DNA from: Ancylobacter tetraedralis
Lineage (GTDB): Bacteria; Pseudomonadota; Alphaproteobacteria; Rhizobiales; Xanthobacteraceae
Assembly (NCBI RefSeq): GCF_014195655.1
Contig: NZ_JACICD010000007.1
Span: 164,739 to 228,738, forward strand
Reading direction: 5' to 3'
DNA length: 64,000 nt
Shown here: piece by piece, positions 39,801 to 49,415 of the stretch
Numbering within the stretch: the first letter of the stretch is position 1
Layout: every line of letters begins with the position of its first letter
Made by a program: the position numbers and the translations under genes
Notes under the pieces: model-generated
Databases searched by the model: none
What the model saw: only the letters and a program-made list of their open reading frames with translations
Told to the model about the DNA's origin: nothing

Positions 39801-42578
39801 TTGTCCGATTCCGATACCATCAAGCCGGAGGGCGGCGGTCCTTCGGACATCCGGCCTGTTTCGATCACCGAGGAGCTCTCGCGCAGCTATCTCGACTATG
39901 CGATGAGCGTAATCGTGTCGCGCGCTCTGCCCGATGTGCGCGACGGGCTGAAGCCGGTGCATCGGCGCATCCTCTTCTCGATGCGCGAGAATAATTACAC
40001 ACCGGACCGGCCCTACAACAAATCCGCCCGCGTCACCGGCGACACGATGGGCAAGTACCATCCGCACGGCAACCAGGCCATCTATGACGCGTTGGTGAGG
40101 CTTGCGCAGGATTTTTCCATGCGCGTGACGCTGATCGACGGGCAGGGCAATTTCGGCTCGGTCGACGGCGATCCCCCGGCAGCCGAGCGCTATACCGAAG
40201 TGCGCCTCGCCAAGCCGGCCATGAACCTGCTCGACGACCTCGACAAGGACACGGTCGACTTTCAGGAGAATTATGACGGTCGCGAGCAGGAGCCGACCGT
40301 GCTCCCCGCGCGCTTCCCCAACCTGCTGGTCAATGGCGCCGGCGGTATTGCGGTCGGCATGGCGACCAACATTCCGCCGCACAATCTGGGCGAGGTGGTG
40401 GATGCCTGCGTCGCGCTGATCGACGATCCCGAGATCGATATCGAGCGCCTGCTGGACTTCATCCAGGGGCCGGATTTTCCCACCGGCGCACTGATCCTCG
40501 GCCGCAGCGGCATCCGGCAGGCCTATCTCACGGGCCGCGGCTCCATCGTCATGCGCTCGCGCGCCACGATCGAGGAACTGCGCAAGGACCGCGACGCCAT
40601 CATCGTCACCGAGATTCCCTATCAGGTGAACAAGGCGACGATGATCGAGCGCATCGCCGAACTGGTGCGCGAGAAGCGGCTGGAAGGCATCGCCGAGATC
40701 CGCGACGAGAGTTCGCGCGAGGGCATGCGGGTGGTGTTCGAGATCAAGCGCGACGCCCAGGCGGACGTCGTGCTGAACAACCTGTACCGCATGAGCGCGC
40801 TGCAGACCTCGTTCGGCGCCAACATGGTGGCGCTGAACGGCGGCCGGCCGGCGCTGATGACGCTGCTGGACCTGCTCACCGCCTTCGTCGCCTTCCGCGA
40901 GGAGGTTGTTAGTCGGCGCACGAAATTCCTGCTGCGCAAGGCGCGCGACCGGGCGCATGTGTTGGTCGGCCTCGCCATCGCGGTCGCCAATATCGACGAG
41001 ATCATCCACACCATCCGCACCTCGCCCGATCCGGCCACCGCGCGCGAGGCGCTGATGACGCGGCACTGGCCGGCGATGGACGTCGCCCCGCTCATCGAGT
41101 TGATCGACGACCCGCGCCACAAGCTGGCCGAGGACGGCACCTACCGGCTCTCCGCCGAGCAGGCCCGCGCCATTCTCGAACTGCGCCTGCAGCGCCTCAC
41201 CGCGCTGGGTCGCGACGAGGTGGCGGACGAGCTCGACAAGATCGCGGTGGAGATCCGCGAATATCTCGACATCCTCGCCAGCCGCGAGCGCATCCGCACC
41301 ATCGTCAAGGACGAACTCCTTGCGGTGAAAGCGGAATTCGGCACGCCCCGTAAGACCGAGATCGTCGAGGCCGAAGGCGATTTCGAGGATGAGGACCTCA
41401 TCGCCCGCGAGGACATGGTCGTCACCGTGTCGCATGCGGGCTATGTGAAGCGCGTGCCGCTCTCGACCTACCGGGCGCAGCGGCGCGGCGGCAAGGGCCG
41501 CTCGGCCATGCAGACGCGCGACGAGGATTTCGTCACCCGTCTGTTCGTCGCCTCCACCCATGCGCCGGTGCTGTTCTTCTCCTCCAAGGGCCAGGTCTAC
41601 AAGCTCAAGGTGTGGCGCCTGCCCGTCTCGGCGCCGCAGGCGCGCGGCAAGGCGCTCGTGAACATCCTGCCGCTCACCGAAGGCGAGCGCATCACCTCGA
41701 TCATGGCCCTGCCGGACGAGGAAGCGTGGAGCCGGCTACAGATCCTGTTCGCCACCACGGGCGGCACGGTGCGGCGCAACGAGCTGTCCGACTTCACCAA
41801 TGTGAATCGCAACGGCAAGATCGCGATGAAGCTGGAGGAAGGCGAGGCGATCGCCGACGTCCAGCTCTGCACCGAGCAGGACGACGTGCTGCTGACCAGC
41901 GCGAAGGGCCAGTGCATCCGCTTCCCGGTGACGGAGGTGCGCGTGTTCAAGGGCCGCGATTCCATGGGCGTGCGCGGCATCCAGCTGGAGGAGGGCGACA
42001 AGCTCATCTCCATGGCCATCATCCATCACATCGAGGCCAGTTCCGAAGAGCGCGCCGCCTATATCAAGCTGGCCAACGCCCTTCGCCGCGCGCAGAACGG
42101 CGTTGACGGCGCGGGCGAGGAAGGCGAGGCGATCATCGAGGCCGATGCCGAGGAGGCGCCGGGCGAGGGAGCTTCGGGCGAGGAGCCGGCGGCGGCTGCC
42201 GAGATCGACCAGGCGCGCTACGTGGCCATGGGCGCGGCCGAGCAGTTCATCCTCACCCTGTCCGAGAATGGCTACGGCAAGCGCACCTCGTCCTTCGAGT
42301 ACCGGACCACGCGCCGCGGCGGCAAGGGCATCGTCGCCATGGCGGTGAACGATCGCAATGGCCCGCTCATCGCGTCCTTCCCGGTGGAGGAGGCGGACCA
42401 GATCATGCTGGTCACGGATGGCGGCCAATTGATCCGCTGCCCGGTCAACGGAATCCGCATCGTCGGGCGCGGCAGCCAGGGCGTCATCGTGTTCGACACC
42501 GCCGAGGACGAGAAGGTCGTGTCGGTCGAACACGTGACCGAGGAAGAGGGCGAGGAAGGCGAGGCGGCGGAGGGCTGA
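39801..42578 (+). CDS. gyrA: DNA gyrase subunit A
   Basis: GyrA is the cleavage and wrapping subunit of gyrase, which introduces negative supercoils. The 925-residue protein has Tyr131 (AERYTEVRL) as the active tyrosine and the GyrA box QRRGGKG in the C-terminal domain, which separates it from ParC. The quinolone region reads [12 protein letters not shown], with Gln92 at the E. coli Ser83 position and Asp96 at Asp87. Residues 758-804 or so are an acidic, alanine-rich insertion in the C-terminal beta-pinwheel. The start is a TTG at 39801 after GGAAAG. It is separated from the marC gene by a likely promoter region. Confidence 0.97.
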   Translation: MSDSDTIKPEGGGPSDIRPVSITEELSRSYLDYAMSVIVSRALPDVRDGLKPVHRRILFSMRENNYTPDRPYNKSARVTGDTMGKYHPHGNQAIYDALVRLAQDFSMRVTLIDGQGNFGSVDGDPPAAERYTEVRLAKPAMNLLDDLDKDTVDFQENYDGREQEPTVLPARFPNLLVNGAGGIAVGMATNIPPHNLGEVVDACVALIDDPEIDIERLLDFIQGPDFPTGALILGRSGIRQAYLTGRGSIVMRSRATIEELRKDRDAIIVTEIPYQVNKATMIERIAELVREKRLEGIAEIRDESSREGMRVVFEIKRDAQADVVLNNLYRMSALQTSFGANMVALNGGRPALMTLLDLLTAFVAFREEVVSRRTKFLLRKARDRAHVLVGLAIAVANIDEIIHTIRTSPDPATAREALMTRHWPAMDVAPLIELIDDPRHKLAEDGTYRLSAEQARAILELRLQRLTALGRDEVADELDKIAVEIREYLDILASRERIRTIVKDELLAVKAEFGTPRKTEIVEAEGDFEDEDLIAREDMVVTVSHAGYVKRVPLSTYRAQRRGGKGRSAMQTRDEDFVTRLFVASTHAPVLFFSSKGQVYKLKVWRLPVSAPQARGKALVNILPLTEGERITSIMALPDEEAWSRLQILFATTGGTVRRNELSDFTNVNRNGKIAMKLEEGEAIADVQLCTEQDDVLLTSAKGQCIRFPVTEVRVFKGRDSMGVRGIQLEEGDKLISMAIIHHIEASSEERAAYIKLANALRRAQNGVDGAGEEGEAIIEADAEEAPGEGASGEEPAAAAEIDQARYVAMGAAEQFILTLSENGYGKRTSSFEYRTTRRGGKGIVAMAVNDRNGPLIASFPVEEADQIMLVTDGGQLIRCPVNGIRIVGRGSQGVIVFDTAEDEKVVSVEHVTEEEGEEGEAAEG

Positions 42579-42690
42579 TCCGCCCCTCCCGCCATGCCGT
42601 CTCCCCGCCCTGATGGGCATCACGCAGCGGCGCCCCACGGCGCCGTTGCCGTTTCAAAGCCATCCCTGGCACAATTTCGGGAAGCCTGAC

Positions 42691-43272
42691 ATGCGTCGCA
42701 TCTGCGTCTTTCTCGGCTCCAATGCGGGCCGCCGCCCGGCCTATTTCGACGCCGCGACGGCGCTCGGCGGGTTGCTGGCGCGCGAGGGAATCGGCCTCGT
42801 CTATGGCGGGGCCTCGGTGGGGTTGATGGGGGCGCTGGCCAACGCGGCGGTGGAAGCCGGCGGCGAGGTCATCGGCATCATTCCCCAGCGGCTGGTCGAG
42901 AAGGAGATCGCCCACAAGGGCCTCTCGGACCTGCGCGTGGTCGGCTCCATGCATGAGCGAAAGGCGCTGATGGCCGAGCTGGCGGACGGCTTCGTCGCGC
43001 TGCCGGGCGGCATCGGCACGCTGGAGGAACTGTTCGAGGTGTGGACCTGGGCCCAGCTCGGCAGCCACGGCAAGCCCTGCGCCTTGCTCAACATCGACGG
43101 CTATTACGACCGCCTGCTGTCCTTCGTCGATCATGTCGTGGACGAGGGTTTCATGCGCGGAGCGCATCGCGACATGCTGCTGGTGGCGCAGACGCCCGAG
43201 CAGCTGATCGCCCGCATGCGCGACTATCAGGCACCGAATGTGGTCAAATGGATCGCGCGCGGCGAGCGCTGA
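42691..43272 (+). CDS. LOG family protein (cytokinin riboside 5'-monophosphate phosphoribohydrolase-like)
   Basis: This Rossmann-fold lysine decarboxylase-like protein has 193 residues and the LOG signature: YGGASVGLMGALANAAVEAGG, MHERKALMAELADGFVALPGG and PGGIGTLEELFE. Enzymes with this PGGxGTxxE motif cleave ribose phosphate from nucleoside monophosphates, and plant homologs activate cytokinins. The bacterial substrate is often unclear. The ATG at 42691 begins MRRICVFLGSNAG, the family start. Confidence 0.88.
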   Translation: MRRICVFLGSNAGRRPAYFDAATALGGLLAREGIGLVYGGASVGLMGALANAAVEAGGEVIGIIPQRLVEKEIAHKGLSDLRVVGSMHERKALMAELADGFVALPGGIGTLEELFEVWTWAQLGSHGKPCALLNIDGYYDRLLSFVDHVVDEGFMRGAHRDMLLVAQTPEQLIARMRDYQAPNVVKWIARGER

Positions 43273-43373
43273 GGGCGGCCTCTCCATGTGCGCGAGATTG
43301 TCGGGTCTACCGCCCGTCACTTGCGTCCGGCGCCGGAGGCGGCTAACGCTGGCCGCGCAATGAGAGATCGCTC

Positions 43374-43883
43374 ATGAGCGCGACGCGCATCGCCTTCTAT
43401 CCCGGCTCCTTCGACCCGCCGACCAATGGCCATCTGGACGTCGCCCGCGCTGCCGCGCGCCTGGCGGACCGGCTGGTCATCGGCGTGGGCATCCATCCCG
43501 GCAAGACGCCGCTGTTCAGCCCGGACGAGCGGCTGGACATGCTGCGCGAGGTGTTTGCGCCGATCGCCGCGGAAGAGGGCGCCGATCTAGCCTGCGTGGC
43601 CTTCGACAATCTGGTGGTGGACGCGGCGCAGGCCCAGGGTGCGCATCTGCTGATCCGCGGCCTGCGCGACGGCACCGATCTCGACTACGAGATGCAGATG
43701 GCCGGTATGAACGCGACGCTGAAGCCGAGCGTGCAGACCGTCTTCCTGCCTGCGTCGCCCATGGCCCGCCCCATCACCGCCACTCTGGTCAGGCAGATCG
43801 CTGCCATGGGTGGCGACGTTTCCGCCTTCGTGCCGCCCGCCGTCCTCGCCCGGCTCAAGGTGCGCTTCGCGCGCGCCGATTAG
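43374..43883 (+). CDS. coaD: phosphopantetheine adenylyltransferase
   Basis: CoaD makes dephospho-CoA, the penultimate step of coenzyme A synthesis. The 169 residues start with [20 protein letters not shown], where TNGH (residues 17-20) is the nucleotidyltransferase T/HxGH motif. [19 protein letters not shown] is the substrate-binding block, and [21 protein letters not shown] closes the fold. It is followed 41 bp later by an exported cyclophilin, a common alphaproteobacterial order. Confidence 0.96.
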   Translation: MSATRIAFYPGSFDPPTNGHLDVARAAARLADRLVIGVGIHPGKTPLFSPDERLDMLREVFAPIAAEEGADLACVAFDNLVVDAAQAQGAHLLIRGLRDGTDLDYEMQMAGMNATLKPSVQTVFLPASPMARPITATLVRQIAAMGGDVSAFVPPAVLARLKVRFARAD

Positions 43884-43924
43884 CGGCGGGCGCCGCCCGC
43901 GACCCGCTCAACGGAGTTTCCCGC

Positions 43925-44479
43925 ATGATCCGCAGCCTTTTCGCCGCTCTGGCCCTGACCTTCGCGCTCGCCCTGCCGGCGGCCGCGCAGGCGCCGAAGC
44001 TGCCGCCGAATGTCGATCCGCAGAATGCGATCCTCATGGAGACCACCAAGGGTCCCGTGATCTTCGTGCTGCGTCCCGACATCGCCCCCCAGCACGCCGA
44101 GCGTATCAAGACGCTGGCGCGCGAGGGCTTCTATAACAACGTGCCGTTCCATCGCGTGATCGAGGGCTTCATGGCCCAGACCGGCGACGGCCAGTTCGGC
44201 AACGGCACCGGTGGCTCGCGCTACCCGAACCTGCCGGCCGAGTTCTCCAAGGTGCCGTTCACGCGCGGCACGGTCGGCATGGCCCGCGCCTCCTCCCCGA
44301 ACAGCGCCAATTCGCAGTTCTTCATCACCTTCGGCGACGCCTCCTTCCTCAACGGCCAGTACACCGTGATCGGGCAGGTGGTCTCCGGCATGGAGAATGT
44401 CGACAAGCTCAAGCGCGGCGAGCCGGTCTCCAACCCGGACAAGATCATCTCGATGAAGGTCGCCGCCGACGTCAAGTGA
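43925..44479 (+). CDS. exported peptidyl-prolyl cis-trans isomerase (cyclophilin type)
   Basis: Cyclophilins catalyse proline isomerisation during folding. The 184-residue protein begins with a signal peptide (LFAALALTFALALPAAAQA, cleavage likely after residue 21-23), so it should act in the periplasm. The domain has FYNNVPFHRVIEGFMAQTGDGQ, GTVGMARASSPNSANSQFFI and SFLNGQYTVIGQVVSGMENVD, with the catalytic Arg, Phe and Gln residues in place. It is the first of two adjacent cyclophilin genes that are strongly alike. Confidence 0.93.
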   Translation: MIRSLFAALALTFALALPAAAQAPKLPPNVDPQNAILMETTKGPVIFVLRPDIAPQHAERIKTLAREGFYNNVPFHRVIEGFMAQTGDGQFGNGTGGSRYPNLPAEFSKVPFTRGTVGMARASSPNSANSQFFITFGDASFLNGQYTVIGQVVSGMENVDKLKRGEPVSNPDKIISMKVAADVK

Positions 44480-44567
44480 TGGGCGCTCCAAAGCGCCCGG
44501 CTTTTCCCTTTACCGACCGGACGGCGCCGCTTCCGCCCTCCGGTTCCGCATTTCCAAGGAGAGACAC

Positions 44568-45029
44568 ATGTCCGATACCGCCAATTTCCTGCTGCTTGAG
44601 ACGACGCAGGGCCCGGTCAAGATCCGCTTCCGTCCGGATTTCGCCCCCAACCACGTGGCCCGCATCGCCGAGCTCGCCACCGAGGGCTTCTACAACAACG
44701 TGCCGTTCCACCGCGTGATCGAGGGCTTCATGGCCCAGACCGGCGACGGCCAGTTCGGCAACGGCACCGGCGGCTCGGGCAAGAAGCTCAAGGCCGAGTT
44801 CAACAAGGGCCGGCACGTGCGCGGCACCGCCTCGATGGCCCGCGCGCAGAACCCCGATTCCGGCGACAGCCAGTTCTTCATCTGCTTCGGCGATGCCTCG
44901 TTCCTCGACGGCCAGTACACCGTGTGGGGCGAAGTGGTCGAAGGCATGGAGAACGTCGACAAGATCAAGCGCGGCGAGCCGGTGTCGAACCCGGACAAGA
45001 TCGTCACGGCGAGCGTCTCGGCCGCCTGA
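44568..45029 (+). CDS. ppiB: cytoplasmic peptidyl-prolyl cis-trans isomerase (cyclophilin type)
   Basis: The 153-residue protein lacks a signal peptide and is the cytoplasmic counterpart of the gene just upstream. Shared motifs are FYNNVPFHRVIEGFMAQTGDGQ, SMARAQNPDSGDSQFFICFGDA and SFLDGQYTVWGEVVEGMENVD. Long identical runs shared with the upstream paralog indicate an old tandem duplication followed by gain or loss of the export signal. The ATG at 44568 follows AAGGAGA at 44556-44562. Confidence 0.93.
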   Translation: MSDTANFLLLETTQGPVKIRFRPDFAPNHVARIAELATEGFYNNVPFHRVIEGFMAQTGDGQFGNGTGGSGKKLKAEFNKGRHVRGTASMARAQNPDSGDSQFFICFGDASFLDGQYTVWGEVVEGMENVDKIKRGEPVSNPDKIVTASVSAA

Positions 45030-45052
45030 TCGCGCCCATCCGCTGATGCGTC

Positions 45053-45083
45053 ATCCCGGACACGCGCGAGCGTGCTCCGGGAT
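45053..45083. repeat. bulged palindromic repeat, copy 1
   Basis: ATCCCGGA (45053-45060) pairs with TCCGGGAT (45076-45083). An inner 5-bp stem (CACGC/GCGTG) closes a GCGA tetraloop, and C45075 is a single bulge. It lies after the ppiB stop and just before queA. A second copy with the same design is at 58770-58800. Confidence 0.7.
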
Positions 45084-45107
45084 CGCTGTTTCTGGAACTG
45101 CCTGATC

Positions 45108-46193
45108 ATGCGCGTCGACCTGTTCGATTTCGAGCTGCCGCCCGAGTGCATCGCGCTGCGCCCCGCCGCGCCGCGCGATGCCGCCCGGCTGCTGGTGGTG
45201 CGCCCCGGCGCCGAGCCCGAGCTGACGGACGCGCAGGTGCGCGACCTGCCGGACCTGCTGGCTCCCGGCGACGCGCTTGTGGTGAACGACACCCGCGTCG
45301 TCCCCGCGCGGCTCGACGGCATTCGCCGGCGCGCCACTTCGCAGGGCGAGGGCGTGCAGGTGGAGGCGATGCTGCACAAGCGCCTCGGCACCGATCTGTG
45401 GCTGGCGCTCGCCCGCCCGGGCAAGCGGCTGGCGGTCGGCGACGTCATCGAGTTTGCACCGCCGCAAGGGGTGCAGCGGCTGGTGGCGAGCGTGGAGGCC
45501 AAGGGCGAGGGCGGAGAGGTCCGCCTGCGCTTCGCGCTGGCCGGCGTGGCGCTCGATGCCGCCATCGCCGCTATCGGACATATCCCGCTGCCCCCCTATA
45601 TCGCGGCCAAACGCCCCGACGATGCGCGCGACCGCGCCGACTACCAGACCATGTTCGCGAGCCAGGAGGGCTCGGTCGCCGCGCCCACCGCCGGCCTGCA
45701 CTTCACCCCGGAGCTGGTCCGCCGGCTCGAGGAGCGCGGCATTGCCACCCATCGCGTCACCCTGCATGTGGGCGCCGGCACCTTCCTGCCCGTGAAGGCG
45801 GACGACACCGGCAACCACCGCATGCATGCCGAATGGGGCGAGGTCTCGCTTGAGACCGCCGACGCGCTGAACGCCGTGAAGGCGCGGGGCGGGCGGGTCG
45901 TCACCGTCGGCACCACCGCGACGCGGCTTCTCGAAAGCGCCGCGGCGGAGGATGGCACGCTGGCACCGTGGCGCGGGGAGACCGACATTTTCATCACGCC
46001 GGGCTATCGCTTCCGCTTCATCGACGGGATGCTGACCAATTTCCACCTGCCGCGCTCGACGCTGGTGATGCTGGTCGCCGCCTTCATCGGCCATGGGCCG
46101 CAGAAGCGCGCCTATGCCCACGCCATCCGCACCGGGTACCGCTTCTATTCCTATGGCGATGCCTGCCTTTTGCTGCCACAAGCCCGCTCATGA
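45108..46193 (+). CDS. queA: S-adenosylmethionine:tRNA ribosyltransferase-isomerase
   Basis: QueA transfers ribose from SAM to preQ1-tRNA to form epoxyqueuosine. The 361 residues start [19 protein letters not shown]. Further hallmarks are [31 protein letters not shown] and [14 protein letters not shown], then [17 protein letters not shown] near the end. The ATG at 45108 is the family start; an upstream in-frame start crosses the palindrome and is rejected. The stop overlaps the tgt start (ATGA), so the two queuosine genes are coupled. Confidence 0.96.
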   Translation: MRVDLFDFELPPECIALRPAAPRDAARLLVVRPGAEPELTDAQVRDLPDLLAPGDALVVNDTRVVPARLDGIRRRATSQGEGVQVEAMLHKRLGTDLWLALARPGKRLAVGDVIEFAPPQGVQRLVASVEAKGEGGEVRLRFALAGVALDAAIAAIGHIPLPPYIAAKRPDDARDRADYQTMFASQEGSVAAPTAGLHFTPELVRRLEERGIATHRVTLHVGAGTFLPVKADDTGNHRMHAEWGEVSLETADALNAVKARGGRVVTVGTTATRLLESAAAEDGTLAPWRGETDIFITPGYRFRFIDGMLTNFHLPRSTLVMLVAAFIGHGPQKRAYAHAIRTGYRFYSYGDACLLLPQARS

Positions 46194-47335
46194 CCGACCT
46201 TGTCCCGACTGAATTCCACTACCGACTGAACGCCACCGATGGCGCGGCCCGCCTCGGTGAGGTCGTGACGCCGCGCGGTATCGTCAACACGCCGGCCTTC
46301 ATGCCGGTGGGCACCGCCGCCACCGTGAAGGGCATGTATCCCGCGCAGGTGCGCGAGCTCGGCGCCGACATCGTGCTGGGCAACACCTATCACCTGATGC
46401 TGCGCCCCAGCGCCGAGCGCATCGCGGAACTGGGCGGGCTGCATGAATTCATGCGCTGGCCGCACCCGATTCTCACCGATTCCGGCGGCTTCCAGATCAT
46501 GTCGCTGGCGAGCCTGCGCAAGATGAACGAGAAGGGCGTCACCTTCCGCTCGCATATTGACGGCAGCTATCACGAACTCTCCCCCGAGCGTTCGGTCGAG
46601 ATCCAGGGCCTGCTCGGCTCCGATATCCAGATGCAGCTCGACGAGTGCGTGCGGCTGCCGGCCAGCCGGGAGGAGATCGCCCGCGCGCTGCAGCTGTCGC
46701 TGCGCTGGGCCGAGCGCTCGAAGCGCGCTTTCGAGAGCCAGCCGAAGGGCCGCGCGCTGTTCGGCATCGTGCAGGGCGGAGACCTGCCGGCGCTGCGCGA
46801 GGAATCCGCTCGCGGGCTCATCGATATAGGCTTTCCCGGCTATTCGATCGGCGGCCTCGCGGTCGGCGAGCCGCAGGAGGTCATGCTGGCCATGATCGAG
46901 GCGGTGGCCCCGATCCTGCCGGCCGACAAGCCGCGCTATCTCATGGGCGTGGGCACGCCCGACGACATCATCGAGAGCGTGGCGCGCGGTGTCGACATGT
47001 TCGACTGCGTGATGCCGACCCGTGCCGGCCGCCACGCGCAGGCCTTCACCCGCTTCGGCAAGATCAACCTGAAGAATGCGCGCCACGCCAAGGATCCGCG
47101 CCCGCTGGACGAGGAAAGCGACTGCCCGGCCGCGCGCGACTATTCCCGCGCCTATCTGCATCACCTCATCCGCTGCGACGAGATGCTGGGCTCGATGCTG
47201 CTGACCTGGGTCAACCTCGCCTATTACCAGAGCCTGATGAAGGGCATCCGCGCGTCGATTGCCGAAGGCCGGTTCGAGGCCTTCAAGGCGCAGGTGAAGG
47301 AAGGCTGGGCGAGCGGCGACATTCCCGCTCGCTGA
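46190..47335 (+). CDS. tgt: tRNA-guanine transglycosylase with altered zinc site
   Basis: Tgt swaps guanine for preQ1 at position 34 of GUN-anticodon tRNAs. The 381-residue protein has the catalytic acid Asp97 (LTDSGGFQ) and nucleophile Asp272 ([13 protein letters not shown]), and the substrate region [12 protein letters not shown]. The zinc ligands of E. coli Tgt (Cys302, Cys304, Cys307, His333) align with Ser310, Cys312, Ala315 and Val341, so three of four are lost. Surrounding residues ([19 protein letters not shown]) are well kept, which argues against error. The start overlaps the queA stop. Confidence 0.95.
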   Translation: MTDLVPTEFHYRLNATDGAARLGEVVTPRGIVNTPAFMPVGTAATVKGMYPAQVRELGADIVLGNTYHLMLRPSAERIAELGGLHEFMRWPHPILTDSGGFQIMSLASLRKMNEKGVTFRSHIDGSYHELSPERSVEIQGLLGSDIQMQLDECVRLPASREEIARALQLSLRWAERSKRAFESQPKGRALFGIVQGGDLPALREESARGLIDIGFPGYSIGGLAVGEPQEVMLAMIEAVAPILPADKPRYLMGVGTPDDIIESVARGVDMFDCVMPTRAGRHAQAFTRFGKINLKNARHAKDPRPLDEESDCPAARDYSRAYLHHLIRCDEMLGSMLLTWVNLAYYQSLMKGIRASIAEGRFEAFKAQVKEGWASGDIPAR

Positions 47336-47352
47336 GCCGCCCCCCAACGAAA

Positions 47353-47377
47353 ATGGCCGGGCGCGAGGCCCGGCCAT
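47353..47377. terminator. bidirectional hairpin terminator between tgt and wrbA
   Basis: A perfect 10-bp stem ATGGCCGGGC/GCCCGGCCAT with a GCGAG loop lies between the convergent tgt and wrbA genes. An A-rich stretch precedes it on plus, giving a U-rich tail for minus-strand transcripts. Confidence 0.75.
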
Positions 47378-47427
47378 CCGTGATGTCATTCAGCCCGAAG
47401 GGTTCAGGCCAAAAGGCTTGAGGCCGA

Positions 47428-48027
47428 TCAGCCGTGCAGCTTGCCGGCAATGGTCGCGACATGCTTGCCCTGGAAATGGGCCCCGTCGAGTTCGACCTGC
47501 GAGGGCTGGCGCGAGCCGTCGCCATCGGTGATGGTAGAGGCGCCGTAGGGCGAGCCGCCCTTGATGGCATCAAGGCCCATCTGGCCCTGGAAGGCGTAGG
47601 GCAGGCCGACCACGACCATGCCGTGATGCAGCAGGGTGGGGATGAAGCCGAGGATGGTGGATTCCTGGCCGCCATGCTGGGTGGCCGAGGAGGTGAACAC
47701 CGAGCCGACCTTGCCGACCAGCGCGCCGGTGAACCACAGCCCGCCCGTCTGGTCGATGAAGCTGCGCAGCTGCGAGGTCACGGTGCCGAAACGGGTGCCC
47801 GAGCCGAAGATGATGGCGTCATAGTTCTTGAGGTCGTCGACCGTGGCGATCGGGGCGGCCTGGTCGAGCTTGAAATGGCTCGCCTTGGCGACCTCCTCCG
47901 GCACGGTCTCGGGCACGCGCTTCACGTCGACCGTGGCACCCGCCTCGCGCGCGCCTTCGGCTACTGCGTGGGCCAGCGTTTCGATGTGACCATAGGACGA
48001 GTAATAAAGGACGAGAACTTTAGCCAT
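47428..48027 (-). CDS. wrbA: NAD(P)H:quinone oxidoreductase WrbA
   Basis: WrbA is an FMN quinone reductase that limits quinone redox stress. The 199 residues begin [21 protein letters not shown], the flavodoxin FMN-phosphate loop. They contain [22 protein letters not shown] and [15 protein letters not shown], all diagnostic. The ATG at 48027 follows AGGAG on the minus strand; the longer frame upstream is not supported. It is convergent with tgt. Confidence 0.95.
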   Translation of the reverse strand: MAKVLVLYYSSYGHIETLAHAVAEGAREAGATVDVKRVPETVPEEVAKASHFKLDQAAPIATVDDLKNYDAIIFGSGTRFGTVTSQLRSFIDQTGGLWFTGALVGKVGSVFTSSATQHGGQESTILGFIPTLLHHGMVVVGLPYAFQGQMGLDAIKGGSPYGASTITDGDGSRQPSQVELDGAHFQGKHVATIAGKLHG

Positions 48028-48319
48028 TTTGCAGCTCCTGGATCGGGTCGCGGGGATCGGGTTAGGGGATCTTGACCGTGGCCCCGCCGAATTCGATGGG
48101 CGGAAGCTAGTCCCGCCGCGGGCACACCGGAAGCGGTATGTCCGACAGGACATCCTTGCGATAATGCAATTGCGAAAAGTTCGGGCAGACGCGCCGTGCC
48201 CCCGGCCCGCCGCCGCCCGTCGGCCGGCGTGGCCTCGTGTTCGCCTGTGCGTTGCGACAAAGCCGCGCCTCGCCCGGCTTGCCATCCGCCGGGGAAACCC
48301 TTAAGCCCCCTGTGCGTGG

Positions 48320-48395
48320 GAGCCCGTAGCTCAGCCGGTAGAGCACGTGACTTTTAATCATGGGGTCTCGGGTTCGAATCCCGACGGGCTCACCA
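48320..48395 (+). tRNA. tRNA-Lys(TTT)
   Basis: The cloverleaf has a 7-bp acceptor stem GAGCCCG/CGGGCTC, the D arm TAGCTCAGCCGGTAGAGC, anticodon stem CGTGA/TCATG and anticodon TTT at 48353-48355. The T arm is TCGGGTTCGAATCCCGA, and CCA is encoded at 48393-48395. No integrase or attachment duplicate is seen next to it. Confidence 0.97.
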
Positions 48396-48591
48396 CGACT
48401 TGAAGCCTTGATGCTAAAGCGCTTTAAGCCTGCCGGCGAACCAGCGGAAATCAGAACAAGCTAGGAACATGCGACCCTTGCGAGGCGCGCGCACGGCCGC
48501 ACGTGCGACTTTTGTTCTCAAACCGCATGATTCTTCGGAATCCAGATGTCCCGCGCCGCGTCCAGAAGCTCCGCCAGCAGGCGCGGGCCAC

Positions 48592-48978
48592 CTATGTCTG
48601 TGCCGGATCGGCAGCGGGGGACGGGGCGAGGATGGTGCGGAATTCCTCGGGCAGGACAATGTTGGCCGGCGCGTCGCGGAACAGCGGCGCGATCTCGGCC
48701 GGTGTATAGCCGCCGGGTGCGCAGCCGATCGGCGTCAGTTCGAAGGTGAGGTCGGGCCGCGCCGCGACGAAGGTGAGGAAGCGGCGCACATACTTGCGGA
48801 TCTCCTTCAGCGGCAGGCGCTGAATGTCCCAATCCATGACCGGAATGGCGAAGCTGGTGCCGGTGAGGCCGAAGGCCGCGCCCCATTCGGCATCGCGATT
48901 CTCATAGGCCCAGCGCGCCGCGCCGCTGGCATGAATGCCCGAGAGATTCGACCCGAATACAAAAACCGGCCGCGCCAT
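48592..48978 (-). CDS. conserved hypothetical protein, A1S_2505-like
   Basis: This 128-residue soluble protein starts VFVFGSNLSGIHASGAARWA and continues with FAIPVMDWDIQRLPLKEI, TFELTPIGCAPGGYTPAEIAPLF and a C-terminal NIVLPEEF. I recall similar proteins (labelled A1S_2505) scattered in bacteria and phages. The GSNLxGxHxxGAA pattern is reminiscent of nucleotide-binding macro-like folds, but this is not established. The phage link suggests horizontal spread. Function unknown. Confidence 0.65.
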   Translation of the reverse strand: MARPVFVFGSNLSGIHASGAARWAYENRDAEWGAAFGLTGTSFAIPVMDWDIQRLPLKEIRKYVRRFLTFVAARPDLTFELTPIGCAPGGYTPAEIAPLFRDAPANIVLPEEFRTILAPSPAADPAQT

Positions 48979-49110
48979 CGTCTGCCTCCGTTCGTCTCGT
49001 TGGGCCTCGTGGCGGGCCCCGGGTTCAAGGGCTGGTCATTGGCGGGGCAAGGCCAGCGGGAAACTTTTCAGGCCGCCGCGACGTTAGAGTAACCATCGGT
49101 GGAGGGGGCC

Positions 49111-49404
49111 ATGAATGCCAGGATTGTGGCTGGGCTGTGGGCGGGCGCGATGGTGATGGCGCTGGCATCCGGCACGGGGCTCGCCCAGAATGCGGGCGGC
49201 TCCACCGGGGGAAGTGGCTCCACCCCCTATCTCTCGGCCGGCACGTCCACCGCAACCTCCCGTCCCGCGCCCCGCACCGGCGTTCGAAAGCCGCCCCCCG
49301 GCCCGGCGCCGCAAGGTTCGGCGGCGCAGGTCACGTTACCCGACTGCTTCCCGCCCAGTTGCGGCACGCCGCTGATCATGGGGCCCGCACGCGCCAGGCG
49401 CTGA
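49111..49404 (+). CDS. small exported proline-rich protein
   Basis: This 97-residue protein has a clear signal peptide (MNARIVAGLWAGAMVMALAS, cleavage near GLAQ). The mature part is rich in Gly, Ser, Thr and Pro and ends in a short segment with two cysteines (LPDCFPPSCGTPL). The ATG at 49111 follows GGAGGGGG at 49101-49108, a strong Shine-Dalgarno. The family is not recognised. Confidence 0.6.
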   Translation: MNARIVAGLWAGAMVMALASGTGLAQNAGGSTGGSGSTPYLSAGTSTATSRPAPRTGVRKPPPGPAPQGSAAQVTLPDCFPPSCGTPLIMGPARARR

Positions 49405-49415
49405 TCCGTGTCCGC

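Noticed and set aside
48454..48468. A further GAAC-N7-GAAC match between tRNA-Lys and the A1S_2505-like gene
   Set aside because: It is not upstream of a supported gene; it lies at the 3' end of the minus-strand gene. At this base composition about one match is expected by chance in the window.
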